DNA of 64,000 nucleotides. It comes from Clostridium transplantifaecale. Lineage in GTDB: Bacteria > Bacillota > Clostridia > Lachnospirales > Lachnospiraceae. The number at the start of each line of letters is the position of its first letter. The stretch's first letter is position 1. The position numbers and the translations under genes are program-made. Below, in pieces: positions 9,425-18,210 of this stretch. Location: positions 682,001 to 746,000 of the forward strand of contig NZ_UYZY01000003.1 of the NCBI RefSeq assembly GCF_900626075.1. The letters are read 5' to 3'. The notes under the pieces are model-generated. The model made no database searches, was not told the origin of the DNA, and was given only the letters and a program-made list of their open reading frames with translations.

Positions 9425-9546
9425 TCCACAGAGTGAACAGCAACACGCTTTGCGATGCACAGAAACGGTAAATGCACTGTTTCGCGCCGCAACCCTCGGG
9501 TTTTCTGCGACTCACGCTGCGCTCCACTCACAAAAAACGCCTCGCG
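9425..9546 (-). repeat. Short interspersed repeat, family 2, copy 2
   Basis: In reverse orientation this reads like the 57103 copy: it includes GAACAGCAACACGC, GCGATGCACAGAAACGG and, after a diverged stretch, AACGCCTCGCG. It joins directly to a fragment of family 1 at about 9547. Confidence 0.65.
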
Positions 9547-9622
9547 AGCTTAGTATCCGTTGTGCGCTCCACAAGCGGGAGCCAGTCCCCGTAGGAATTT
9601 TTTCTCCCGGATTCCCCCTCAC
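9547..9622 (-). repeat. Long palindromic repeat, family 1, fragment (copy 1)
   Basis: About 76 bases matching the inner arm of family 1 in reverse orientation: TTAGTATCCGTTGTGCGC, CACAAGCGGGAGCCAGTCCC and CTCCCGGATTCCCCCTCAC. Both outer arms are missing. The rubrerythrin promoter begins 18 bases further on. Confidence 0.75.
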
Positions 9623-9639
9623 CTAAATTAAAAGTCTGC

Positions 9640-9669
9640 TTGACGTTTTTTTAAATATAAGTGTATTAT
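9640..9669 (+). promoter_or_regulatory. Promoter for rubrerythrin
   Basis: TTGACG (9640-9645), 18-base spacer, TATTAT (9664-9669), followed by a leader of about 60 bases. No clear PerR box is visible. Confidence 0.6.
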
Positions 9670-9735
9670 GATTGGTATACATTGCCTGTTTTCGGAGAAA
9701 CTACTACCAACAAATGAATTAGGAGGAATAATTTG

Positions 9736-10347
9736 ATGGACAGTGTTTTAAAAAACAGCGCAACTGCTAAAAATTTAATGCGTGCTTTTGCAGGTGAGAG
9801 CCAGGCGAGAAACCGCTACACGTTTGCCGCTTCAGTGGCTAAAAAGGAAGGACTTCCTGTCATTGAGAAGGTCTTTTTATATACGGCCGAACAGGAGAAG
9901 GAGCATGCGGAGGTATTCTATAAGTTTTTGAAGGAAATGACGGGAGAGACTATCCATATTGACGGCGGTTATCCGGTTGATATGTGTGAAAAAACCGTGG
10001 ATCTTTTAAGAGCGGCGGAACACAATGAATTTGAAGAGTTCGACGTGGTATATAAAGATTTCGGTGATGTGGCCCTGGAAGAGGGATTTGACCGTATCGG
10101 CCATGTATTCCATATGATCGCGGATATTGAGAAAACCCATGGGGACCGGTTCGGCATTTTTGCTAATCTGCTTGAAAGCAGCAGACTTTTTGCTTCCGAG
10201 GAAGATACGGAGTGGATTTGCCTGAACTGCGGCTATATCTTCGAAGGAAAAATTGCTCCCAAGTACTGCCCGGTTTGTGAACATGAGCAGGGATACTTTA
10301 TACGCCTTGAGCAGGCTCCTTACGCCAACCTGCGTGAGAACTGCTAA
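9736..10347 (+). CDS. rbr: Rubrerythrin
   Basis: A 203-residue cytosolic non-heme iron peroxidase that reduces hydrogen peroxide in anaerobes. The diiron ferritin-like domain shows paired ligand helices GESQARNRYTF and EQEKEHAEVF, then EEGFDRIGH and ADIEKTHGDRF. The C-terminal rubredoxin-like knuckles are CLNCGY and CPVCEHEQGYF, which bind the electron-donating iron. Length and order are normal for the rubredoxin-last form. ATG 9736 is chosen over the adjoining TTG 9733 because AGGAGG ends nine bases before it. It has its own promoter and stands apart from its neighbours, consistent with an oxidative-stress gene. Confidence 0.92.
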   Translation: MDSVLKNSATAKNLMRAFAGESQARNRYTFAASVAKKEGLPVIEKVFLYTAEQEKEHAEVFYKFLKEMTGETIHIDGGYPVDMCEKTVDLLRAAEHNEFEEFDVVYKDFGDVALEEGFDRIGHVFHMIADIEKTHGDRFGIFANLLESSRLFASEEDTEWICLNCGYIFEGKIAPKYCPVCEHEQGYFIRLEQAPYANLRENC

Positions 10348-10451
10348 GAGGTCTGATGCCTGCGCCGGCTGCGGCCGGAGCAGGCTGATTTTATGACGCT
10401 ATGCGGCGGCGCCCGGCGCCCCGGATTCTATAAATGATTCAGGAGGATTTT

Positions 10452-11333
10452 ATGATATATGCCTGTGTGGCGGCTCTGGCAGCCGTTGCCGGAGGGCTGG
10501 TTCTGCGATCAGAATATGAAAAAAACCATTTTGTCACAGATCACTACCAGATTACTTCGGGGAAAATAAAAGGAAACGAACGGGAATTTGTATTTCTTTC
10601 CGATCTACATAATAACGAATTTGGTGAGAAAAACAGGAAATTGATAGAGGAGATCGATAGAATCTGTCCGGACGCCGTTCTGATTGGCGGAGATATGATG
10701 GTTACGAGAGGGGATGCCGATTTGCGGGTAACCCTGGAGCTGGTGCGGGAACTGGCTGCGCGTTACCCCGTCTATTATGCCAATGGAAACCATGAAGAGA
10801 GGATGAGACGGGAGAGGACGGTCTACGGCGATCTCTATGACCGGTTCACAAGGGAGCTGTCCAGGGCGGGAGCCGTCTATCTATCCGATCAGAGCGCGGA
10901 CTTTGGTGAGTATATCCGAATCACCGGATGTAATATGGAGGAACAGTATTACCGCCACCGCTTTACTATCCCGGCACTGCCGGAAAAGGAACTGGAGCGC
11001 CATGCAGGGAAGGCGGATCCGGAAAGGTTCCAAATTCTTATGCTGCATTCACCGCTGTTTTTTAGGAGCTGCAGGCAGTGGGGAGCCGATTTAACTCTGT
11101 CCGGCCATTTCCATGGGGGAACCATCCGCCTGCCGTTTCTGGGCGGCGTGATGACCCCACAATACCAGTTCTTTCTGCCATGGTGCGCCGGCCGGTTTGA
11201 CAGCGAAGGAAAGACGATGTTAGTCAGCCGCGGGCTGGGAACCCATTCCATCAATATCAGGCTGAACGACAGGCCGCAGCTCATCCGGATCACCCTGAAA
11301 CCGGAGGGGGTTGCCATGAAAAATCATCTTTGA
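10452..11333 (+). CDS. Membrane-anchored metallophosphoesterase
   Basis: A 293-residue calcineurin-like phosphoesterase with one N-terminal hydrophobic helix (residues 3-20, YACVAALAAVAGGLVL). The dimetal motifs are in order: SDLHN (~55), GGDMM (~83), GNHE (~115), LHSP and SGHFHGG (~205-225). This is the YaeI/YkuE type, which acts at the membrane; UDP-diacylglucosamine or other pyrophosphate substrates are possible but not shown. ATG 10452 is chosen because AGGAGG sits five bases before it; an in-frame ATG at 10434 lies ahead of that site. scpA begins 165 bases later. Confidence 0.85.
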   Translation: MIYACVAALAAVAGGLVLRSEYEKNHFVTDHYQITSGKIKGNEREFVFLSDLHNNEFGEKNRKLIEEIDRICPDAVLIGGDMMVTRGDADLRVTLELVRELAARYPVYYANGNHEERMRRERTVYGDLYDRFTRELSRAGAVYLSDQSADFGEYIRITGCNMEEQYYRHRFTIPALPEKELERHAGKADPERFQILMLHSPLFFRSCRQWGADLTLSGHFHGGTIRLPFLGGVMTPQYQFFLPWCAGRFDSEGKTMLVSRGLGTHSINIRLNDRPQLIRITLKPEGVAMKNHL

Positions 11334-11498
11334 TATACTATCAGGGAAAGACAGCCCTCCGGGTACCGGGGGAGGAAGATGCATTTACGAAAGAAGCAAG
11401 ACTCTGGTACGGTTTTAGCAGAACCGGGTTTGAGATGGACCGGTCGGTAAAAGACATCCGGTCTTTCGGGAAAATGCAGGAAACGGGACGAAAAAAAG

Positions 11499-12302
11499 AT
11501 GGGAATTTCCTACAAGCTTGAGAATTTTGAAGGTCCTCTGGATCTTCTCCTCCATTTAATAGAAAAGAATAAAGTCAGCATCTATGATATCCCGATTGTG
11601 CTGATTACGCAGCAGTACCTGGATTACGTCAGCCGGATGGAGAAGACGGATTTGGATATTGTCAGCGAATTCCTCGTGATGGCGGCTACCTTGATTGATA
11701 TCAAGTCGAGGATGCTTCTGCCTGCCCAGGATGAGGAGGAAGAGGACGAGGAAGATCCGAGAGCCGAGCTGGTACGCAGGCTGCTGGAGTATAAGACGTA
11801 TAAATATATGGCCCAGGAACTGGAGGAACGGGAGCAGGATGCGGAGCGCCTCCTATTTAAGGAGCCGACGATTCCGAAGGAGGTTTTAAAGTACGAGCCG
11901 CCTGTGGATTTGGACAGTCTGCTGGACGGTCTGACTCTGGCAAAGCTTCAGAGTATATTTGACTCCGTGATGAAGCGTAAAGAGGACAAGATTGACCCGG
12001 TGAGAAGCAACTTCGGCACAATCCGAAAGGAACCGGTAAGCCTGGAACAGAAAATCGGTTCAGTCATGCAGTATGCGAGAAAACACAGAACCTTCAGCTT
12101 CCGCCAGATTCTTGAGAAGCAGCCGGGCCGCCTGGAGGTGGTAGTCACGTTCCTGGCTGTGCTTGAACTGATGAAGATGGGGAAGATCTGCCTGACCCAG
12201 GAAGCATTATTTGACGACATGTACATAGAAACCCTGGAACCGGAAGGAGAGACGGGAGAGCTCGATCTGGAAGGTCTGGAGGACTTTGAAGAACAGGAAT
12301 GA
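11499..12302 (+). CDS. scpA: Segregation and condensation protein A
   Basis: A 267-residue kleisin that bridges the SMC heads in the bacterial condensin and helps compact and separate chromosomes. The N-terminus YKLENFEGPLDLLLHLIEKN and IYDIPIVLITQQYLDY are diagnostic. A Glu/Asp-rich linker (EEEEDEEDPRAE, ~75-90) separates the SMC-neck domain from the C-terminal winged helix, as in the family. scpB follows eight bases after the stop, the standard pair. No separate promoter was identified; the 165-base gap upstream may hold it. Confidence 0.95.
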   Translation: MGISYKLENFEGPLDLLLHLIEKNKVSIYDIPIVLITQQYLDYVSRMEKTDLDIVSEFLVMAATLIDIKSRMLLPAQDEEEEDEEDPRAELVRRLLEYKTYKYMAQELEEREQDAERLLFKEPTIPKEVLKYEPPVDLDSLLDGLTLAKLQSIFDSVMKRKEDKIDPVRSNFGTIRKEPVSLEQKIGSVMQYARKHRTFSFRQILEKQPGRLEVVVTFLAVLELMKMGKICLTQEALFDDMYIETLEPEGETGELDLEGLEDFEEQE

Positions 12303-12310
12303 GATAACAG

Positions 12311-12937
12311 ATGGAACAGGAAAATATGGTATTTTCGGAAGATGAGGCAATTGTGGAAGCTGTTCTCTTCACAATAGGCAAATCCGTGGAAGTGCGCCAG
12401 ATAGCCGCGGCCCTCGGCCGTGACGCGGAGGCGGCGAAGGATGCGGTGATGCGCCTGAAAGAGCGGTATGAGAAGGAGCAGAGGGGAATGCAGATCATAG
12501 AGCTGGAAGACAGCTACCAGATGTGCACCAGGGCCAGATACTACGAAAACCTGATACAGGTGGCCTCCGCCCCGAAGAAACAGGTCCTGACGGACGTGGT
12601 GTTGGAGACTCTTTCCATTATTGCATATAAACAGCCGATTACAAAGCTGGAGATAGAAAAAATCAGGGGTGTCAAATCCGATCACGCCGTTAACCGCCTG
12701 ATCGAGTACAACCTGGTATACGAAGTAGGCCGCCTGGATGCCCCAGGCCGCCCTGCCCTCTTTGCCACAACGGAAGAATTCCTGCGCCGCTTCGGCGTCG
12801 GATCGACAGAGGAACTGCCGGAAATCAATCCGCGGCAGGTGGATGAATTCAGACTGGAGGTAGAGGAAGAAATAGGGCGGAGAAATGAGGACGCCGTCGG
12901 GACGGATGGCGGACGGGATGGTGAGGGGAGTGTGTGA
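12311..12937 (+). CDS. scpB: Segregation and condensation protein B, with repeat-encoded tail
   Basis: A 208-residue ScpB, the dimeric winged-helix partner of ScpA in the SMC complex. Family segments include EAVLFTIGKSVEV, ETLSIIAYKQPITKLEIE and FGVGSTEELPEI. The last ~17 residues (NEDAVGTDGGRDGEGSV) are encoded by the first ~57 bases of a family-1 long palindromic repeat, and the stop codon TGA (12935-12937) lies inside the repeat. This tail is not expected to be conserved and was probably gained when the repeat landed in the 3' end of the gene. No ordinary terminator follows. Confidence 0.95.
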   Translation: MEQENMVFSEDEAIVEAVLFTIGKSVEVRQIAAALGRDAEAAKDAVMRLKERYEKEQRGMQIIELEDSYQMCTRARYYENLIQVASAPKKQVLTDVVLETLSIIAYKQPITKLEIEKIRGVKSDHAVNRLIEYNLVYEVGRLDAPGRPALFATTEEFLRRFGVGSTEELPEINPRQVDEFRLEVEEEIGRRNEDAVGTDGGRDGEGSV

Positions 12938-13085
12938 GTCTTCAGTCCCGGGTGGAGTTTGATGGTGATGTGGGGATTCCGGAAGAAAGAAATCCCCCAC
13001 GGGAAGACTATGGCCGGGACTGAAGACGCGAAGGTTATCGCTTTCACCTATCCGCCCCGCCAACTGTCCTGTTTCTGGGGGGGGG
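12880..13085 (+). repeat. Long palindromic repeat, family 1, shortened copy (copy 2)
   Basis: It starts GAAATGAGGACGCCG inside scpB. The arms GAGTCTTCAGTCCCGG (12936-12951) and CCGGGACTGAAGAC (13014-13027) pair. The central part is reduced to a small hairpin (GTGGGGATT/AATCCCCCAC) compared with full copies. It could serve as the scpB terminator. Confidence 0.85.
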
Positions 13086-13472
13086 GAAATCAAACTACTA
13101 CGCTATATCAAACAAAAACAGACTAATTCCCAAGACACGTTTTTTACCGCATTTTCACCACTATATCGAATCTAATGCGTACTATTCAGAAATTTCCAGA
13201 TTGCCCCGCAATCTTTTCAACAAGCCAATCGATCTAATCTATATATACCCCATCATCCCTAAAAAAAATATCCGGATAAACCTAATGCCATCGATCTCCC
13301 CCTACGCCCCCTCTTGACAGCTGAGACTATCAGCAGACGGAACGGATGGATACGGCAGCAAGCCAAGAAACAGGGGCTTACAAGCGGGCTGATTTCTGCT
13401 GCTTTCCGTAGCAAAAGGTCCTTTTGGTCCCAAAAACAGGCCGAATTTTGTATAAAAATGTGGAAATGGAGC
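13086..13472. other. Intergenic DNA before nrdD, no gene seen
   Basis: An AT-rich stretch followed by a short mixed region. An 84-codon open frame (13314-13568) lacks a ribosome binding site and resembles no family. CTATATC occurs at 13103 and 13161, but the spacing does not fit paired NrdR boxes. Confidence 0.5.
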
Positions 13473-13501
13473 TTGACGCATTGCGGCTGGGATGATAGGA
13501 T
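13473..13501 (+). promoter_or_regulatory. Possible promoter for nrdDG
   Basis: TTGACG (13473-13478), 17-base spacer, TAGGAT (13496-13501), about 145 bases before nrdD. Confidence 0.4.
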
Positions 13502-13647
13502 AAGTACCGTGATTTTTTTGATGAATACAGGATATAGAAACAGTAACGAAAAGGATAACGATATGTAGATAAATCGGAACGCTCCGCAGAGAAGAATGTC
13601 CGGACGAAGAGGATAAGGCGGGAATTTTAGGAAAACAGGAGGACGGA

Positions 13648-15780
13648 ATGAAAAATTCGGAGATAAAAGTTATTAAAAAGGATGGGACAAGGGAAGATTT
13701 TAATGTCCAGAAGGTCGTGGTGGCCGTCAATAAATCGGCGGAGCGCGCTATGGTTCACTTCACGCAGGAGGAAATTGAATTTATCTGCCGTTTTGTGCAG
13801 GATAAGGTGGAGGAACTGAATGAGAATCAGATTCCGATTTTCCAGATGCATAACCTGGTGGAGGGAGCGCTGGAACGGGTGAACCCGGCGGTGGCTAAAA
13901 GCTACCGCGATTACCGCAACTACAAACAGGATTTCGTGCAGATGCTGGATGACGTATATAAGAAAAGCCAGTCCATTATGTATATCGGAGATAAGGAAAA
14001 CAGCAACACCGACAGCGCCCTGGTGTCCACCAAGCGGAGCCTGATTTTTAATGAGCTGAATAAATCGCTGTATCAGAAATTCTTTATGACGGTGGAGGAG
14101 CTTCAGGCCTGCCGCGACGGATATCTCTATATCCACGACATGTCCGCCCGGCGCGATACAATGAACTGCTGTCTGTTCGATGTAAAGAGCGTCCTGTCGG
14201 GCGGTTTTGAGATGGGAAATCTCTGGTACAATGAGCCGAAGACTCTGGATGTGGCCTTCGACGTCATCGGAGACATTGTGCTCAGCGCGGCCAGCCAGCA
14301 GTACGGAGGATTTACCGTTCCGAGCGTGGAGGAAATCCTGGCTCCGTATGCGGAAAAATCCTATGAAAAATACCTGGAGAAATACATGCTTCTGGGACTT
14401 GATAAGGAGAAAGCGGAGGAAGTGGCCGTTTCCGATATCAAGCGCGACATGGAACAGGGATTCCAGGGCTGGGAATACAAGTTTAATTCTGTCTCCTCCA
14501 GCCGCGGGGACTATCCCTTCATCACAATGACGGCAGGCACGGGTAAAAGCCGTTTTGCAAAGCTGGCGACCATCACAATGCTGGAAGTGAGGCAAAGGGG
14601 AGAGGGGAAGGAAGGCTGCAAGAAGCCGGTCCTGTTCCCGAAAATCGTTTTTCTCTATGATGAAAAGCTCCACGGGCCGGGCTGCGAGCTGGAAGATGTG
14701 TTTGAAGCGGGAATCAGATGTTCCGCAAGGACGATGTATCCGGACTGGCTTTCACTGACCGGCGAGGGATATATTGCCGGAATGTATAAAAAGTATGGAA
14801 AGATCATTTCCCCAATGGGCTGCCGCGCATTTTTATCGCCCTGGTATGAGAGGGGCGGCATGAATCCGGCCGACGAAAAGGACGAACCGGTCTTTGTGGG
14901 CCGTTTTAATATCGGCGTAGTCAGCCTCCACCTCCCGATGATTCTCGCCAGGGCAAGGCAGGAGAGCCGGGATTTCTATGAAGTGCTGGACTATTATCTG
15001 GACCTGATCCGGAAGATTCATATCCGCACCTATGCATACCTGGGAGAGATGCGCGCATCCACCAATCCCCTGGCCTACTGTGAGGGCGGGTTTTACGGCG
15101 GCCGCCTGGGACTTCACGACAAGATTAAGCCGCTGCTAAGGACGGCGACGGCATCCTTTGGAATTACCGCGTTCAACGAGCTTCAGCAGCTCTACAACGG
15201 AAAGTCCCTGGTGGAGGACGGCCGGTTTGCCCTTGAAGTCCTTGAACACATTAACCGGAAGGTGGAAGAGTTCAAGACAGAGGACGGAAACCTTTACGCT
15301 ATCTACGCGACGCCGGCGGAGAACCTCTGCGGCCTCCAGGTGAAGCAGTTCCGCAAAAAATACGGAATTATCGAGAATGTATCCGACCGCGAATACGTCA
15401 GCAACGGTTTCCACTGCCATGTGACGGAGGAGATTTCCCCGATCCGGAAGCAGGATCTGGAATACAGGTTCTGGGAGCTGTCGAACGGGGGTAAGATCCA
15501 GTATGTGAAATACCCCATCGACTATAACCTGGAAGCCGTCAGAACCCTGGTACGGCGCGCTATGGAGATGGGGCTTTACGAGGGTGTGAACCTGTCCCTT
15601 TCCTACTGTGACGACTGCGGCCATCAGGAACTCGACATGGACGTCTGCCCGGCCTGCGGCAGCAGCAACCTGACGAAGATAGACAGGATGAACGGGTATT
15701 TAAGCTATTCCCGTGTCAAGGGTGATACACGGTTAAATGAGGCGAAAATGGCTGAGATAGCTGAGAGAAAGTCCATGTAG
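13648..15780 (+). CDS. nrdD: Anaerobic ribonucleoside-triphosphate reductase, formate-type (class III)
   Basis: A 710-residue oxygen-sensitive glycyl-radical enzyme that makes deoxynucleotides from ribonucleoside triphosphates. An N-terminal ATP-cone (residues ~5-95, IKVIKKDGTREDF) provides allosteric control. The barrel carries DTMNCCLFDVKSVLSGGFEMGN with the active-site cysteine. Near the C-terminus, CDDCGHQ and CPACGSSN form the zinc site, followed by RMNGYLSY, placing the radical glycine at residue 683. It resembles the E. coli type (NrdD1) and is paired with the activase nrdG 68 bases downstream. A second reductase of another subclass lies 6 kb away. AGGAGG precedes the ATG. Confidence 0.93.
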   Translation: MKNSEIKVIKKDGTREDFNVQKVVVAVNKSAERAMVHFTQEEIEFICRFVQDKVEELNENQIPIFQMHNLVEGALERVNPAVAKSYRDYRNYKQDFVQMLDDVYKKSQSIMYIGDKENSNTDSALVSTKRSLIFNELNKSLYQKFFMTVEELQACRDGYLYIHDMSARRDTMNCCLFDVKSVLSGGFEMGNLWYNEPKTLDVAFDVIGDIVLSAASQQYGGFTVPSVEEILAPYAEKSYEKYLEKYMLLGLDKEKAEEVAVSDIKRDMEQGFQGWEYKFNSVSSSRGDYPFITMTAGTGKSRFAKLATITMLEVRQRGEGKEGCKKPVLFPKIVFLYDEKLHGPGCELEDVFEAGIRCSARTMYPDWLSLTGEGYIAGMYKKYGKIISPMGCRAFLSPWYERGGMNPADEKDEPVFVGRFNIGVVSLHLPMILARARQESRDFYEVLDYYLDLIRKIHIRTYAYLGEMRASTNPLAYCEGGFYGGRLGLHDKIKPLLRTATASFGITAFNELQQLYNGKSLVEDGRFALEVLEHINRKVEEFKTEDGNLYAIYATPAENLCGLQVKQFRKKYGIIENVSDREYVSNGFHCHVTEEISPIRKQDLEYRFWELSNGGKIQYVKYPIDYNLEAVRTLVRRAMEMGLYEGVNLSLSYCDDCGHQELDMDVCPACGSSNLTKIDRMNGYLSYSRVKGDTRLNEAKMAEIAERKSM

Positions 15781-15848
15781 GGCGGAGAAAAAATCGGGAA
15801 AACAGACCCGGGAAATACAGAACGGACAAAACAGATCGGAGTTTAAAA

Positions 15849-16340
15849 ATGCATTATCACAATATTACAAAAGACGATATGCTCAACGGAGACGGCTTAA
15901 GGGTCGTTCTCTGGGCGGCAGGCTGCAGCCATGGCTGTAAGGGCTGCCACAACCCGGTAACCTGGGACGCGGAAGGGGGAATTCCCTTTGATGAGGCGGC
16001 ATGGCGGGAGATAGCGGAGGAATTGGGCAAACAATATATTTCCGGCATCACGTTCAGCGGCGGCGATCCGCTTTACCTTAAGAACCGGGAGGACACCGAA
16101 GCGCTTATCAGAAGGGTCAGGGCGGAATTTCCGGATAAAACCGTGTGGCTGTATACAGGATTTACCTGGGAGGAGATAAAAGCGCTGCCGTTTATCGGCC
16201 TGGTCGACGTCCTGGTGGACGGCCGGTTTGTGGAGGAGCTTAAGGACAGCACGCTGAAGTGGAAGGGCAGTTCCAACCAGCGGGTGATCGATGTGAAAAA
16301 GAGCCTGGACGCGGACAGGCCGGTTCTTTATACTGAATGA
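15849..16340 (+). CDS. nrdG: Anaerobic ribonucleotide reductase activating enzyme
   Basis: A 163-residue radical-SAM activase that installs the glycyl radical on NrdD. The [4Fe-4S] cysteines are C26, C30 and C33 in GCSHGCKGCHNP, and TFSGGDPL is the SAM-binding segment. It follows nrdD1 and is the only activase in the window, so it may also serve the second reductase at 21853. A terminator follows at 16354. The 68-base gap to nrdD and the spacing suggest one transcript. Confidence 0.95.
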   Translation: MHYHNITKDDMLNGDGLRVVLWAAGCSHGCKGCHNPVTWDAEGGIPFDEAAWREIAEELGKQYISGITFSGGDPLYLKNREDTEALIRRVRAEFPDKTVWLYTGFTWEEIKALPFIGLVDVLVDGRFVEELKDSTLKWKGSSNQRVIDVKKSLDADRPVLYTE

Positions 16341-16353
16341 CGGGAGCTTTAAA

Positions 16354-16400
16354 GCAGGCCCGGCAGGTCTTAAAACAGGATCTGCCGGGCCTGCCTTTTG
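16354..16400 (+). terminator. Rho-independent terminator after nrdG
   Basis: Arms GCAGGCCCGGCAGGTC (16354-16369) and GATCTGCCGGGCCTGC (16379-16394), with a nine-base loop and CTTTTG. Confidence 0.9.
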
Positions 16401-16574
16401 CAGAAAAAACAGGACTTTGTAAAGACAAGTTAAGAAAATGCTAAACAAAAAGTTGATTTGCAAGCCGTTCCTTTATCGATTCCTTAACAGAAGCCTGGTG
16501 TAATTTTCTGTTACTTTCTGTAGTGACGGGTGAAAAATGATTACACAAAACAAAAGTGAGAAGGAGGAGTTAGT

Positions 16575-17756
16575 ATGATGGTAATTGAGCTTGATATGTA
16601 TCAGGCCTGTGCGCTGGGGGCACTCGTCTATTGTTTGGGAAGGTTTATGGTAAAGAAGCTGGGGTTCCTCAGTAAGTACTGTATTCCGGCACCGGTAGCA
16701 GGAGGTATCGTCTTCGCATTAGCACATCTGGCGCTTTACGGAGCGGGAGTCCTGGAATTCTCATTTGATACTACAGTTCAGACGATTCTTATGACCGTAT
16801 TCTTCTGCAGCGTAGGTTTCACAGCCTGTTTCAGACTTTTGAAAAAGGGCGGCCTGCAGGTATTTATATTCCTTGCATTGGCGGTAGGTATGTGTATTAT
16901 CCAGGATGCAGTAGGCAGCGGACTGGCGGCGGCATTTGGACTTAACCCGCTTTTAGGCCTCTGTATGGGTTCCATGCCTCTGGTAGGCGGCCACGGAACC
17001 TCGGGTTCCTTCGGACCTCTTCTGGAACAGACATACGGTGTATCGGGAGCTCTTACCGTTGCCCTGGCTGCAGCGACATACGGCCTTGTTTCAGGAAGTA
17101 TGATGGGCGGGCCGATTGCAAGGGCGCGGGTTGAAAAAATGGGACTTAAATCAACTGCCAAGGCAGAAGGAAACGTAATTGACGAGATCGGTTCCCCGAT
17201 CGACGGACAGAAATTTACCAATGCAGCGGCATTTCTTGCGGTCGCCATCGGTATCGGAACCCTGATTTTCGCTTTCTTTAAAAATATCGGCCTCACAATG
17301 CCTGCTTATATCGGCGCAATGCTCTGTGCTGCGGCAATCCGTAACATCTGGGACGTAAAGAACTCGGAACTTCCAATGGAAGAAATTGATGCGCTTGGCG
17401 GGCTCTCCCTGAACCTTTATCTGGCGATGGCGATGATGAACCTGAAGCTGTGGCAGCTTGCCGCGCTGGCTCTTCCGATGATTGTCATCCTGCTTGTACA
17501 GACTGTGGTAATGTTCCTTTACGCCAACTACGCAGTATTCAACATCATGGGCCGCGACTATGAGGCGGCAGCTATGACGACGGCATTCTGCGGATTCGGT
17601 ATGGGCGCCACACCGAACGCAATGGCAAACATGAGAGCATTACAGGAAAAATACGGCCCTGCCCCGAGAGCATTCTTTATCGTGCCTCTGGTAGGAAGCC
17701 TGTTTGTAGACTTCTTTAACTCGATGGTGCTTACAACCTTCATGAATATTTTGTAA
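16575..17756 (+). CDS. gltS: Sodium/glutamate symporter
   Basis: A 393-residue GltS-family carrier with about ten membrane helices in two inverted halves. The hallmarks are CIPAPVAGGIVF (~38-50), GSMPLVGGHGTSGSFGP (~135-150) and CGFGMGATPNAMANM (~335-350); the last two are the re-entrant glycine-rich loops that bind substrate. It imports glutamate with Na+. The AAGGAGG seven bases before ATG 16575 supports the start (ATG 16578 is also possible). It is a monocistronic gene between a terminator and a repeat/terminator block. It fits a glutamate-fermenting lifestyle, an inference from the gene set. Confidence 0.93.
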   Translation: MMVIELDMYQACALGALVYCLGRFMVKKLGFLSKYCIPAPVAGGIVFALAHLALYGAGVLEFSFDTTVQTILMTVFFCSVGFTACFRLLKKGGLQVFIFLALAVGMCIIQDAVGSGLAAAFGLNPLLGLCMGSMPLVGGHGTSGSFGPLLEQTYGVSGALTVALAAATYGLVSGSMMGGPIARARVEKMGLKSTAKAEGNVIDEIGSPIDGQKFTNAAAFLAVAIGIGTLIFAFFKNIGLTMPAYIGAMLCAAAIRNIWDVKNSELPMEEIDALGGLSLNLYLAMAMMNLKLWQLAALALPMIVILLVQTVVMFLYANYAVFNIMGRDYEAAAMTTAFCGFGMGATPNAMANMRALQEKYGPAPRAFFIVPLVGSLFVDFFNSMVLTTFMNIL

Positions 17757-17764
17757 GATTCGGG

Positions 17765-17912
17765 GTAACTATTCTGAAGGCAGTATTCCGCGAGGTGTTT
17801 TCATGAGTTTTACATGAAAATCCCGAGTTTAGCCAGCGCGAAACAGCGTTTTCTGCTGTTTCTGTGCATCGCGAAGCGGTAACTATGAAGGTACTGAATA
17901 GTTACGATTCGG
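17765..17912 (+). repeat. Short interspersed repeat, family 2, copy 3
   Basis: A full-length copy: CAGTATTCCGCGAGGTGTTTTCATG, then GCGCGAAACAGC, hairpin AAACAGC/GCTGTTT (17841-17847, 17855-17861), TGTGCATCGCGAAGC and ATGAAGGTACTGAATAGTTACG. It lies just after gltS. Confidence 0.75.
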
Positions 17913-17954
17913 GTATAAACACCCTTATCCCTGATATTATTTGTTTACGTTGGG

Positions 17955-17996
17955 AACTGCCCCATCCAGGCTCCGGTCTGGATGGGGCAGTTTTCC
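17955..17996 (+). terminator. Rho-independent terminator
   Basis: Arms AACTGCCCCATCCAG (17955-17969) and CTGGATGGGGCAGTT (17978-17992) with an eight-base loop, then TTCC. It ends the gltS transcript. Confidence 0.85.
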
Positions 17997-18036
17997 GCAT
18001 TGCAGGAAAAAAAGCCGTTTCCGTACATCCCATTTC

Positions 18037-18087
18037 AGGCGTTACTGTTTTCAGGCAATGTCCCGCGATGCAGTGTGAACAGCAATA
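18037..18087 (+). repeat. Short interspersed repeat, family 2, partial (copy 4)
   Basis: GTTACTGTTTTCAGGCAATGTCCCGCGA matches the left end of the 57103 copy and jumps straight to GTGAACAGCAA; the hairpin core is absent. It appears to be an internally deleted copy. Confidence 0.5.
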
Positions 18088-18092
18088 AGTTG

Positions 18093-18122
18093 CTTTACCG
18101 CAGGCCAAAAGGATGTTATAAT
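18093..18122 (+). promoter_or_regulatory. Possible promoter for dut operon
   Basis: A consensus TATAAT (18117-18122) with a weak TTTACC (18093-18098) 18 bases before it. The leader to dut is about 85 bases. Confidence 0.45.
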
Positions 18123-18210
18123 CTTACTGCACTGCAAAGCAGAAGGCGCGGCAGCTATGGCGTTTGACGGCTGGCAGTCCTTACTTTACATAGACAGAGG
18201 AGACAGACAA

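Noticed and set aside
9022-9531. 169-codon form of the HTH protein
   Set aside because: The extra N-terminus is translated repeat DNA; a TTG with a good ribosome site begins just before the HTH.
11330-11521. 63-codon frame between the phosphoesterase and scpA
   Set aside because: TTG start without a ribosome site, overlaps both neighbours, no protein-like pattern.
13103-13167. CTATATC motifs as NrdR boxes for the first nrdD
   Set aside because: They are 58 bp apart, not near a promoter and over 450 bp from the gene.
13314-13568. 84-codon frame before nrdD
   Set aside because: No ribosome site and unlikely composition.
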